Part shown: one piece after another, positions 1 to 5,377 of the stretch
How the letters are laid out: every line of letters starts with the position of its first letter
Position numbering within the stretch: position 1 is the stretch's first letter
Assembly (NCBI GenBank): GCA_019090845.1
Contig: JAHRVD010000413.1
Span: forward strand, 1 to 5,377
Reading direction: 5' to 3'
From: Marinosulfonomonas sp.
Lineage (GTDB): Bacteria; Pseudomonadota; Alphaproteobacteria; Rhodobacterales; Rhodobacteraceae
Length of the DNA stretch: 5,377 nucleotides
Program-made: the position numbers and the translations under genes
Notes under the pieces: model-generated
The model's input: only the letters and a program-made list of their open reading frames with translations
Databases searched by the model: none
What the model was told of the DNA's origin: nothing

Positions 1-1068
1 ATCCATGTCATGGTTGACCTTGCCGTTTTTGTCAGGCGTCAGGTCGCTCAGCATGTGGCGCAGATTGTTGGAATAAAGCGTGCTGGCCTGTGCTGCCATC
101 CGGCTTGGAAAATCGGTGTAGCCGATGATTGTCACACCGTTTTTGCTGACGATTTTTTCGTCCGGAACGGTCAGATCACAGTTGCCGCCACGTTCCGCGG
201 CCAGATCAACCACGACCGAGCCGGGCTTCATCGCCTTGACCATATCCGCAAGCCACAGCTTGGGCGCATCGCGTCCGGGGATAAGTGCGGTGGTGATGAC
301 GATATCTATTTCTGGTGCAAGCTCGCGGAACTTGGCCAGTTGTTTTTCGCGAAACTCCGGGCTGGACGGGGCCGCATAGCCACCAGTTGCAGCGCCATCG
401 GCCTGCTCTTCGTCAAACTCCAGATAAACAAATTCAGCGCCCATGCTTTCGATCTGCTCGGCCACTTCGGGGCGCACGTCAAAAGCATAGGTAATCGCAC
501 CAAGCGAGGTCGCCGTGCCGATTGCCGCCAACCCGGCGACACCTGCGCCAACAACCAGAACCTTGGCCGGGGGAACCTTGCCCGCCGCAGTCACCTGCCC
601 GGTGAAAAAGCGACCAAAGTTGTTGCCCGCCTCGATCACCGAGCGGTAGCCGGCGATATTGGCCATCGACGAAAGCGCATCCATTTTCTGCGCCCGGCTG
701 ATACGGGGCACCATATCCATCGCGATAACGTTGGTGCCCTTGTCGCGGGCCAGTTCCATCAGGTCTTCGTTCTGACCGGGATAGAAGAATGAAATCAGCG
801 TCAGCCCTTTGCGCAGGCGTTTGGCTTCTGTGTCATTTGGCGGGCGCACCTTGGCAAGCACATCAACGCTTTTCCACAGGGCGGCACCGGATTTGATAAT
901 CTCAACGCCAGCGGCCTTATATAATGCGTCCGAAAATCCCGCCGCCACACCAGCACCCGATTGGATCGCGCAATCATAACCCAGTTTTTGCAACTGCAAC
1001 GCGCTGTCGGGTGTCATTGCAACCCGCGCTTCGCCGGGAAAACTTTCCTTAGGTACACCGATTTTCAA
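1..1068 (-). CDS. pntA: NAD(P) transhydrogenase subunit alpha, partial (C-terminus beyond left edge)
   Basis: Encodes the NAD(H)-binding subunit of the proton-translocating inner-membrane transhydrogenase, which passes hydride from NADH to NADP+ using the proton gradient and so supplies NADPH. The 356 residues in the window read without a stop. They contain the family's opening (KIGVPKE, residues 2-8), the RISRAQ-MD motif (122-130), the FGRFFTGQ-TAAGKVPPAKV stretch, the Rossmann loop GAGVAG (174-179), DVRPEV after the second strand, TTALIPGR-APKL, and VVDLAAERGGN followed by GYTDFPSR. This is essentially all of the soluble domain I. The transmembrane part, if fused, lies outside, so single-chain PntA (about 520 residues) and split PntAA (about 380) cannot be told apart. 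The start is a TTG: it gives the expected N-terminus, has AGGGGG upstream, and in-frame TGA and TAG codons precede it with no ATG or GTG between. pntB would be expected further left. Confidence 0.96.
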   Translation of the reverse strand, partial: MKIGVPKESFPGEARVAMTPDSALQLQKLGYDCAIQSGAGVAAGFSDALYKAAGVEIIKSGAALWKSVDVLAKVRPPNDTEAKRLRKGLTLISFFYPGQNEDLMELARDKGTNVIAMDMVPRISRAQKMDALSSMANIAGYRSVIEAGNNFGRFFTGQVTAAGKVPPAKVLVVGAGVAGLAAIGTATSLGAITYAFDVRPEVAEQIESMGAEFVYLEFDEEQADGAATGGYAAPSSPEFREKQLAKFRELAPEIDIVITTALIPGRDAPKLWLADMVKAMKPGSVVVDLAAERGGNCDLTVPDEKIVSKNGVTIIGYTDFPSRMAAQASTLYSNNLRHMLSDLTPDKNGKVNHDMD

Positions 1069-1077
1069 CTGTCTCTG

Positions 1078-1083
1078 CCCCCT
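1078..1083 (-). promoter_or_regulatory. Shine-Dalgarno of pntA (decides the TTG start)
   Basis: AGGGGG on the minus strand lies 9 nt upstream of the TTG at 1066-1068. It is the strongest purine run in the leader and supports initiation at this non-ATG codon. The next in-frame ATG would cut off the conserved KIGVPKE opening and has no comparable site. Confidence 0.7.
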
Positions 1084-1121
1084 GTTTCGGGCCGCACTGC
1101 CCGGTTCTTTGATCCCAAAGT

Positions 1122-1149
1122 CCTATCACCCGGCGAAAACACCTCGCAA
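1122..1149 (-). promoter_or_regulatory. possible sigma70-type promoter for pntA
   Basis: The 109-bp gap between the methyltransferase stop and the pntA start holds TTGCGA (minus strand, 1144-1149) and GATAGG (1122-1127) separated by 16 bp. The match to consensus is modest, especially at the -10. The gap is long enough for a separate promoter, but readthrough from the methyltransferase gene is equally possible. No convincing terminator lies between the two genes. Confidence 0.25.
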
Positions 1150-1177
1150 GGCCGGACCATAGCTTGTTTGCGTTAAC

Positions 1178-1624
1178 TCATACCCATCTGCGGGTTTTTT
1201 TGGCCCAGTCGTCAAACTGCGCCGCGTATTTCGATTTTAGCGTCGCCTCTTCGGCGTTGATGAAGCGGCGACGGATGACCCAAGCGAACACCGGAACCAG
1301 AACCAGCCCGACCCCGCTGTTCAGCCACAGCACAGTCGACGTCAGCACCAACGCGTCCCCCAGATAGATCGGATTGCGCGTCAGCCGGAAAACGCCAGAC
1401 GTCACCAGCGCACCCGGATCGCGCCTTGGAACAAAGGTGGTTTTCGCCCGCGTCATTTCATAGATCGCCGCCGCCATTAGCATCAGCCCGGCAACAAGCA
1501 GCACCAGCGCGATAATTCCCTGCCACGGCAGATTAAACGCCAGCCCCGGAACAAAGCGCGCAACCAGCCACGCCAAAACCATGAAAGCAGCCAGCCAGAT
1601 CGGCGGAATATCAAGCCCGTTCAT
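1178..1624 (-). CDS. small membrane methyltransferase, isoprenylcysteine carboxylmethyltransferase/PEMT-like
   Basis: A 148-residue protein with about three or four hydrophobic segments (roughly residues 8-24, 36-56 and 92-117), consistent with an inner-membrane protein. Residues 75-90 read TSGVFRLTRNPIYLGD, the family's G-x-(Y/F)R-x-x-R-(H/N)-P-x-Y motif. The C-terminus carries INAEEATLKSKYAAQFDDWAKKTRRW, the conserved EE-x-L-x(5)-Y/F-x(5)-W/Y-x(n)-RW tail that helps form the S-adenosylmethionine site in ICMT/PEMT-fold enzymes. The family methylates lipids or prenyl-cysteine carboxyls; bacterial members of this size mostly have no known substrate, and none can be assigned here. The ATG is preceded by a weak AAAGAGA ribosome site. 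It lies upstream of pntA on the same strand with a 109-bp gap, and is divergent from the SDR gene. Confidence 0.85.
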   Translation of the reverse strand: MNGLDIPPIWLAAFMVLAWLVARFVPGLAFNLPWQGIIALVLLVAGLMLMAAAIYEMTRAKTTFVPRRDPGALVTSGVFRLTRNPIYLGDALVLTSTVLWLNSGVGLVLVPVFAWVIRRRFINAEEATLKSKYAAQFDDWAKKTRRWV

Positions 1625-1643
1625 TGCAGTCTCTTTCTCAGAA

Positions 1644-1649
1644 ATTATA
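1644..1649 (-). promoter_or_regulatory. -10 box (TATAAT) for the methyltransferase gene
   Basis: A perfect TATAAT on the minus strand ends 19 nt upstream of the ATG at 1622-1624. Transcription would begin about 7 nt downstream, leaving a very short leader of roughly a dozen bases. No good -35 hexamer sits at 16-18 bp spacing, so the promoter may be activator-dependent or the match may be chance in an AT-rich patch. Confidence 0.4.
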
Positions 1650-1691
1650 TGCCGTGATAGAAATGGTTCGCTGTTGGAACTTTATTGGATA

Positions 1692-1731
1692 TTTGTGCCG
1701 ACATGTCGAGATGCACACAACAATTTGCACA
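1692..1731. promoter_or_regulatory. nested dyad, candidate operator in the divergent intergenic region
   Basis: The centre is the perfect 10-bp palindrome CGACATGTCG (1699-1708). It is flanked by TGTGC on the left (1694-1698) and its inverse GCACA on the right (1713-1717); a second TGCACA copy follows at 1726-1731, 14 bp after the first. The element lies between two divergent genes, about 45 bp upstream of the leftward -10 box and more than 100 bp upstream of the SDR start, a usual place for a regulator site. No regulator gene is in the window, so the binding protein is unknown. Confidence 0.35.
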
Positions 1732-1736
1732 TAGTC

Positions 1737-1764
1737 TTGCAGCGGTCAGGTGTTGCGCTACTGT
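1737..1764 (+). promoter_or_regulatory. weak promoter candidate for the SDR-kynU unit
   Basis: TTGCAG (1737-1742) and TACTGT (1759-1764) are separated by 16 bp. The -35 is fair and the -10 poor. It is the best rightward pair found in 1625-1838; the rest of that gap shows only the dyad at 1692-1731 and the leftward -10 box. It would give a leader of about 70 nt. Confidence 0.2.
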
Positions 1765-1824
1765 GCGGCCCAATCGAGCCGGCGGGGCGCAAGCAATACC
1801 GGGTGCGAAAACAATGCTTCAATC

Positions 1825-1830
1825 AGGGGA
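1825..1830 (+). promoter_or_regulatory. Shine-Dalgarno of the SDR gene (decides the start)
   Basis: AGGGGA ends 8 nt before the ATG at 1839-1841. Another in-frame ATG at 1830-1832 overlaps this site and so could not use it. The downstream ATG is therefore preferred, and it places the first residues just before the first beta strand, as usual for the family. Confidence 0.65.
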
Positions 1831-1838
1831 TGTCGCAA

Positions 1839-2594
1839 ATGTTCAAGGGCAAACATGCGTTGGTTACCGGTGGCGGCACCGGGATCGGTTTGGCTATCGC
1901 GCAAGCGCTGGCCGAAAACGGGGCGGTGGTAACAATCACCGGGCGGCGGGGCGATGTGCTAAAGCAGGCCGCAGACGGCCATCCGGGCCTTGTCGCTCGC
2001 CCTATGGATGTCGCCGATGAGGCCCAAGTCGTGGAAGGCATTGCTGCGGCCACCGAAGCGCTTGGACCGATTGCAATCTGCGTGGCAAACGCCGGCATCG
2101 CACAGGGGCGTGCGATACACAAAACCGATATGGAATTCTGGCGCAACATGATGTCGATAAATCTGGATGGTGCCTTTCTGACGATCCGCGAAAGCCTTAA
2201 TTCCATGCGCGAACTGGACTGGGGCCGGGTGATTGGCATTTCTTCGATTGCCGGGCTGAAAGGGTTGAAAGGTGCCAGCGCCTATACGGCCTCCAAGCAT
2301 GGGTTGTTGGGGCTGATCCGTGGATTGTCAGAGGATTATATCGGCGGCCCGATCACCTTTAATGCGATCTGTCCGGGCTATGTGGACACGCCAATCGTCG
2401 ACCAAAATGTAGCATCCATCAAGGAACGCACCGGCCGAAGCGACGCGGAAGCAATGGATATGATGGTCGCCGCCAACCGCCACAATCGGCTGATCGCCCC
2501 GTCTGAAATCGCCGCCGCCGCTCTTTGGATGTGCGGCCCCGGATCCGGCAGCGTGAACGGTCAGGCGATCGATATCTCCGGCGGCCAGATATGA
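1839..2594 (+). CDS. SDR family NAD(P)-dependent oxidoreductase, 3-hydroxybutyrate dehydrogenase-like
   Basis: A 251-residue classical short-chain dehydrogenase of normal length. Seen directly: cofactor glycine motif TGGGTGIG (10-17), GRR after the second strand (35-37), adenine-contacting DV (57-58), the NAG motif (84-86), and the catalytic tetrad N108, S136, Y149 and K153 (Y-x-x-x-K). The missing acidic residue after strand two, with arginines instead, suggests NADP(H), though this is inference. The C-terminal half (NAICPGYVDTPIV, then RLIAPSEIAAAALWM and GQAIDISGG) is like bacterial 3-hydroxybutyrate and 3-hydroxyacyl dehydrogenases. The stop overlaps the kynureninase start (ATGA), so the two are almost certainly translated from one message. 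This suggests a reductase or dehydrogenase step in tryptophan/kynurenine or anthranilate breakdown; the substrate cannot be read from sequence. A start further upstream would run into the divergent gene and is rejected. Confidence 0.93.
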   Translation: MFKGKHALVTGGGTGIGLAIAQALAENGAVVTITGRRGDVLKQAADGHPGLVARPMDVADEAQVVEGIAAATEALGPIAICVANAGIAQGRAIHKTDMEFWRNMMSINLDGAFLTIRESLNSMRELDWGRVIGISSIAGLKGLKGASAYTASKHGLLGLIRGLSEDYIGGPITFNAICPGYVDTPIVDQNVASIKERTGRSDAEAMDMMVAANRHNRLIAPSEIAAAALWMCGPGSGSVNGQAIDISGGQI

Positions 2595-3784
2595 CGGATT
2601 TCGCAACCACAAAGGCGATGTTTCACCTGCCCGAGGGCGTGATTTATCTTGACGGAAATTCGCTTGGCCCGCTGCCCAAGGCTGCGAGCGCACGGGTTCA
2701 AAAAACCCTAAGCGATGAATGGGGCGAGATGCTGATCACCGGCTGGAACAAGGCTGGCTGGATGGACCTGCCCGCGCGCCTTGGCGACCGAGTTGGCAAG
2801 CTGATCGGTGCGCCAAAAGGCAGCGTTGTGCTGGGCGACACCCTGTCGATTAAGGTCTATCAGGCGTTGGCGTCCGCGCTGGCTTTGCGTCCGGAGCGAC
2901 GTGTTATCCTAAGCGACACCGGCAATTTTCCGTCCGATCTTTATATGGCGCAGGGATTGGCCCGCACCCTTGGCCCGGATTACGTGCTAAAAACCGTGGC
3001 ACCGGACGATGTTGCCGCCCACCTGAATAACGAGGTCGCCGTGCTGATGCTGACCCAGGTCGATTACCGCACCGGCGCCTTGCACGACATGGACGCCCTG
3101 ACCCGGCAGGCGCATGGCGTGGGTGCCCTGACGGTTTGGGATCTGGCCCATTCGGCGGGCGCTCTGCCGGTTGATGTCGCCGGATGCCGCGCCGATTTCG
3201 CCGTTGGCTGCACCTATAAATACCTAAACTCGGGGCCCGGCGGCCCGGCATTCATCTATGTCGCGCCTGAACATTCGCAGGCCGCAACCCCGGCCCTTTC
3301 CGGCTGGCTGGGCCATGACGCGCCGTTTGATTTTGAACTGAACTACCGCCCAGCCCCCGGCATCGACCGGATGCGGGTCGGAACCCCGGCAATCTTGCAA
3401 ATGGCGGCACTGGATGCGGCCCTTGACGTCTGGGACCACGCCGATATTGCCGACGTTCGGGCCCGCTCAATCCACCTATGCGACCTGTTTGTCAGGGCGG
3501 TAGAGTCCACTTGCCCACAATTGCAACTCGCCTCGCCCCGAGATGGCACCAAGCGGGGTAGTCAGGTCTCATTCCGGTTTAAGCATGGCTATGCCTGCAT
3601 GCAGGCACTGATCGCGCGCGGTGTCATCGGCGATTTCCGCGCGCCAGACCTGATGCGGTTTGGCTTTACGCCGCTTTACATCGGCGAGGCCGAAGTGACC
3701 GACGCGGCGCGTATCTTGTCGGAAATTCTGGAAACCCGCGGCTGGGACCGGCCAGAGTTTCACGCGCGTGCAAAGGTGACTTAG
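2591..3784 (+). CDS. kynU: kynureninase
   Basis: A pyridoxal-phosphate enzyme that hydrolyses L-kynurenine to anthranilate and L-alanine (some also use 3-hydroxykynurenine) in cytoplasmic tryptophan catabolism. The 397-residue product is close to the usual bacterial length of about 410. Motifs in order: YLDGNSLGPLP (19-29), PSDLYMAQGLA (114-124), QVDYRTG (156-162), WDLAHSAGALPVD (183-195, with the cofactor Asp184), CTYKYLNSGPG (207-217, with Lys210 as the expected Schiff-base lysine), SGWLGH (237-242), MRVGTP (261-266), and MRFGFTPLY (355-363, with Arg356 as the expected substrate-carboxylate contact). All key residues appear intact. The start at 2591 overlaps the SDR stop by four bases and lacks a strong ribosome site, which fits translational coupling. 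An upstream start inside the SDR gene is possible but would extend beyond the conserved domain. No kynurenine formamidase, tryptophan dioxygenase or kynurenine monooxygenase gene is in view. Confidence 0.96.
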   Translation: MTDFATTKAMFHLPEGVIYLDGNSLGPLPKAASARVQKTLSDEWGEMLITGWNKAGWMDLPARLGDRVGKLIGAPKGSVVLGDTLSIKVYQALASALALRPERRVILSDTGNFPSDLYMAQGLARTLGPDYVLKTVAPDDVAAHLNNEVAVLMLTQVDYRTGALHDMDALTRQAHGVGALTVWDLAHSAGALPVDVAGCRADFAVGCTYKYLNSGPGGPAFIYVAPEHSQAATPALSGWLGHDAPFDFELNYRPAPGIDRMRVGTPAILQMAALDAALDVWDHADIADVRARSIHLCDLFVRAVESTCPQLQLASPRDGTKRGSQVSFRFKHGYACMQALIARGVIGDFRAPDLMRFGFTPLYIGEAEVTDAARILSEILETRGWDRPEFHARAKVT

Positions 3785-3786
3785 CT

Positions 3787-4563
3787 TCAGGCGCTTTTCA
3801 AAGCAGGACGGGCCTTGCCCGATTTCCAGTCGCGCGCCGCGTCGCCAAATGCCGTAAACAGCGGGCGCGAAACCGGATCATTGGCAGCATTCCATTCCGG
3901 ATGCCACTGGACCCCCAGTGTGAACCCCGGCGCGCCCTCGACATAAATCGCCTCGGGCGTCTCGTCATCTGCATAACCGTCGATGAAAATCCGTTTGCCC
4001 GCATCCTTGATGCCCTGCCCGTGCAAGGTGTTTGTCATCACCGCGTCCGATCCCATCAGACGGTCAAAAACACCGCCCTTGGTGAAACGCACGCAGTGGC
4101 GCAGCGCGAATTTTTCTTCCATCGTGCCATCGGGTGGCATCCGGTGGTTCATCCGCCCCGGCAAATCGCGGATTTCCGGATAAAGCGAGCCCCCCATCGC
4201 CACGTTCAATTCCTGAAAGCCCCGGCAAACTGCCAGAATTGGCTGACCGGCGTCAACGCAGGCGCGGATCAGCGGCAAGGCAACCGCGTCGCGATTGGGA
4301 TCAAACGTGCCATAGGCCTCGGTCGGGGTTTCATCATATAGCCCGGGGTGAACATTTGCCCGCCCGCCAGTGAATAGAAAGCCGTCGCAAGCGGCCATCA
4401 GTTCGGCAATATTTACCAGTGCCGGATCGGTCGGAATAACCAGCGGCAAGCAATCGGACACCTTTGCAATCGCGGTTGAATTATGCATGCCGCCGCCGTG
4501 GATGCTGTATTCATTGTTAATCAGGTGACTGTTGCCAATAATGCCAACAACGGGTCGTGTCAT
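3787..4563 (-). CDS. gamma-glutamyl-gamma-aminobutyrate hydrolase family protein (peptidase C26, class I amidotransferase fold)
   Basis: A 258-residue cytoplasmic hydrolase of the stand-alone class I glutamine amidotransferase type related to PuuD, which cleaves gamma-glutamyl amide bonds. Numbering from the chosen start: opening RPVVGIIGN, FLFTGGRANVHP (62-73), nucleophile elbow AVCRGFQELN (Cys113), the family segment NTLHGQGI (178-185), and QWHPEW with His221 and Glu223 completing the triad. Length and order match the C26 family with no partner domain. The true substrate is unknown: PuuD acts in putrescine breakdown, but no puu genes are seen here. It follows glcB on the same strand after 123 bp and converges on kynU with a 2-bp gap. 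The start at 4563 is chosen because GGAG lies 9 nt upstream; an ATG at 4572 (261 residues) directly abuts that site and is less likely. Confidence 0.9.
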   Translation of the reverse strand: MTRPVVGIIGNSHLINNEYSIHGGGMHNSTAIAKVSDCLPLVIPTDPALVNIAELMAACDGFLFTGGRANVHPGLYDETPTEAYGTFDPNRDAVALPLIRACVDAGQPILAVCRGFQELNVAMGGSLYPEIRDLPGRMNHRMPPDGTMEEKFALRHCVRFTKGGVFDRLMGSDAVMTNTLHGQGIKDAGKRIFIDGYADDETPEAIYVEGAPGFTLGVQWHPEWNAANDPVSRPLFTAFGDAARDWKSGKARPALKSA

Positions 4564-4572
4564 GGTGTCCAT

Positions 4573-4576
4573 CTCC
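4573..4576 (-). promoter_or_regulatory. Shine-Dalgarno of the C26 hydrolase gene
   Basis: GGAG on the minus strand, 9 nt before the ATG at 4561-4563 and touching the alternative ATG at 4570-4572. The spacing favours the shorter product. Confidence 0.5.
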
Positions 4577-4584
4577 GCGCTTTG

Positions 4585-4667
4585 GCCAACCTATAGTCCA
4601 TTGTTGCAATCGAAAAAAGATCAATTTTCCGGCGGGCGGCGCAATAATTCGTGTGTCTATAGTTGGC
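4585..4667. repeat. widely spaced inverted repeat between glcB and the C26 hydrolase gene
   Basis: The left arm GCCAACCTATAG (4585-4596) and right arm CTATAGTTGGC (4657-4667) are inverse copies differing by one extra C, separated by 60 bp. Each arm contains CTATAG, itself a palindrome, and each carries a TATAG -10-like string; on the minus strand TATAGG (4590-4595) is placed to serve the C26 gene. Between them lies a small dyad ATTG-TTG-CAAT (4600-4610) and an AT-rich run. No U-tract terminator hairpin for glcB is evident in the 123-bp gap. The arms may be paired regulator sites; the function is unproven. Confidence 0.4.
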
Positions 4668-4686
4668 GCAACCCTGTGAATGTTCG

Positions 4687-5377
4687 TCAGTTTTGCCCCT
4701 GTGCCTTCAACTCCAGCCGGCGCGCATGCAACACAGGTTCGGTATAACCCGAAGGCTGGACCCGCCCCTTGAATACCAGATCACAGGCGGCCTTGAACGC
4801 AACCCCGTCAAATCCCGGCGCCATGTCGCGATAGGCGCCATCGCCTGCGTTCTGACGATCCACCACGGCGGCCATCTTTTTCAGACCCGCCATCACCTGT
4901 TCTTCACCGACAACGCCGTGATGCAGCCAGTTTGCCAGCGCCTGCGAAGAAATCCGGCAGGTTGCGCGATCTTCCATCAGGCCAACATCATGAATATCGG
5001 GCACCTTGGAACAGCCAACCCCCTGATCAATCCAGCGCACCACATACCCCAGAATACCCTGAGCGTTGTTTTCAACCTCTGCGGTGATCTCATCATCTGA
5101 CCAGTTCACACCCTTGGCCAGCGGGATCGTCAACAGATCATCCAGCGTGCCGCGCGCGCCGCCTGCGGCGATCTCATTTTGGCGGGCAAAAACATCGACC
5201 AGATGATAATGCGTTGCGTGCAAAGTGGCCGCTGTTGGCGAAGGCACCCATGCACAGTTAGCACCCGCCTTGGGGTGGCCGATCTTTTGTTCCAGCATAT
5301 CGCCCATCAAATCAGGCGCCGCCCACATGCCCTTGCCAATCTGCGCGCGCCCCTGCAATCCACAGGCCAGACCAATA
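4687..5377 (-). CDS. glcB: malate synthase G, partial (N-terminal two thirds beyond right edge)
   Basis: Condenses glyoxylate with acetyl-CoA to give malate and CoA, in the glyoxylate shunt and in glycolate/glyoxylate use; cytoplasmic and Mg2+-dependent. The window holds the last 229 codons of a protein that is usually about 720 residues. Conserved blocks are [118 protein letters not shown] and [14 protein letters not shown]. The Asp of MEDRAT (codon 4969-4971) aligns with the catalytic base Asp631 of the E. coli enzyme, and the Cys at 5011-5013 with its Cys617. These blocks identify the G isoform, not the shorter A isoform. The reading frame is open to the right edge, and the gene ends normally at TGA. 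Confidence 0.96.
   Translation of the reverse strand, partial: IGLACGLQGRAQIGKGMWAAPDLMGDMLEQKIGHPKAGANCAWVPSPTAATLHATHYHLVDVFARQNEIAAGGARGTLDDLLTIPLAKGVNWSDDEITAEVENNAQGILGYVVRWIDQGVGCSKVPDIHDVGLMEDRATCRISSQALANWLHHGVVGEEQVMAGLKKMAAVVDRQNAGDGAYRDMAPGFDGVAFKAACDLVFKGRVQPSGYTEPVLHARRLELKAQGQN

Noticed and set aside
10..792. Long plus-strand open frame (260 codons) opposite pntA
   Set aside because: It is antisense to a reading frame with clear, uninterrupted PntA homology; its product is rich in His, Arg and Cys with no recognisable domain, as expected of a mirror frame in GC-rich DNA.
1182..1200. ACCC-ATCTGC-GGGT followed by a T run, terminator-like on the plus strand
   Set aside because: The stem is only four base pairs, it lies inside the 3' end of the minus-strand methyltransferase gene, and no plus-strand gene ends there.
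1581..1838. 86-codon upstream extension of the SDR reading frame
   Set aside because: It overlaps the divergent methyltransferase gene, has no family similarity, and a good ribosome site precedes the ATG at 1839.
1823..2239. Minus-strand open frame of 138 codons opposite the SDR gene
   Set aside because: It is antisense to the SDR with all its catalytic motifs; composition is typical of a mirror frame and nothing is recognisable in it.
3901..4341. Plus-strand open frame of 146 codons opposite the C26 hydrolase
   Set aside because: It mirrors a gene with an intact catalytic triad and has no recognisable domain of its own.
4609..4634. AT-rich run with GAAAA/TTTTC pairing as a glcB terminator
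   Set aside because: The stem is made of A-T pairs only and is not GC-rich; it does not resemble an intrinsic terminator.
4663..5100. Plus-strand open frame of 145 codons opposite glcB
   Set aside because: It is a shadow of strongly conserved malate synthase G sequence; no domain and no ribosome site seen.

Overview
The window looks like a chromosomal segment of an alphaproteobacterium, most probably a Rhodobacterales (Roseobacter-type) organism. This rests on the GC-rich third codon positions, the highly conserved PntA and malate synthase G sequences, and the mix of central-metabolism and aromatic amino acid genes. It is an inference from sequence character; no species call is possible. No mobile element, RNA gene, CRISPR array or prophage feature was seen.

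Layout from left to right. (1) 1-1068, minus: the N-terminal 356 residues of NAD(P) transhydrogenase subunit alpha (pntA), running off the left edge and starting at a TTG. (2) 1178-1624, minus: a small membrane methyltransferase of the isoprenylcysteine carboxylmethyltransferase/PEMT-like superfamily. (3) 1625-1838: a divergent intergenic region with a perfect -10 box facing left and a nested dyad around CGACATGTCG. (4) 1839-2594, plus: a short-chain dehydrogenase/reductase (SDR). Its stop overlaps the start of (5) 2591-3784, plus: kynureninase (kynU). (6) 3787-4563, minus: a class I glutamine-amidotransferase-like hydrolase (peptidase C26, PuuD-like), converging on kynU with a 2-bp gap. (7) 4564-4686: an intergenic region with a near-perfect widely spaced inverted repeat. 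(8) 4687-5377, minus: the C-terminal third of malate synthase G (glcB), running off the right edge.

How the genes may work together. Kynureninase cleaves kynurenine to anthranilate and alanine and is part of tryptophan catabolism. Its ATGA overlap with the SDR points to one translationally coupled unit. The SDR resembles 3-hydroxybutyrate/3-hydroxyacyl dehydrogenases in its C-terminal half, so a downstream role in anthranilate (for example anthraniloyl-CoA) breakdown is a reasonable hypothesis, not proven here. The C26 hydrolase lies downstream of glcB on the same strand and could share its transcript or have its own promoter. Malate synthase G and transhydrogenase are housekeeping carbon/redox functions with no necessary tie to the kynU pair.

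No clearly novel system is evident. The points most worth a second look are the SDR-kynU pair lacking other kynurenine-pathway genes in view, the C26 hydrolase next to it, and the two symmetric intergenic motifs.
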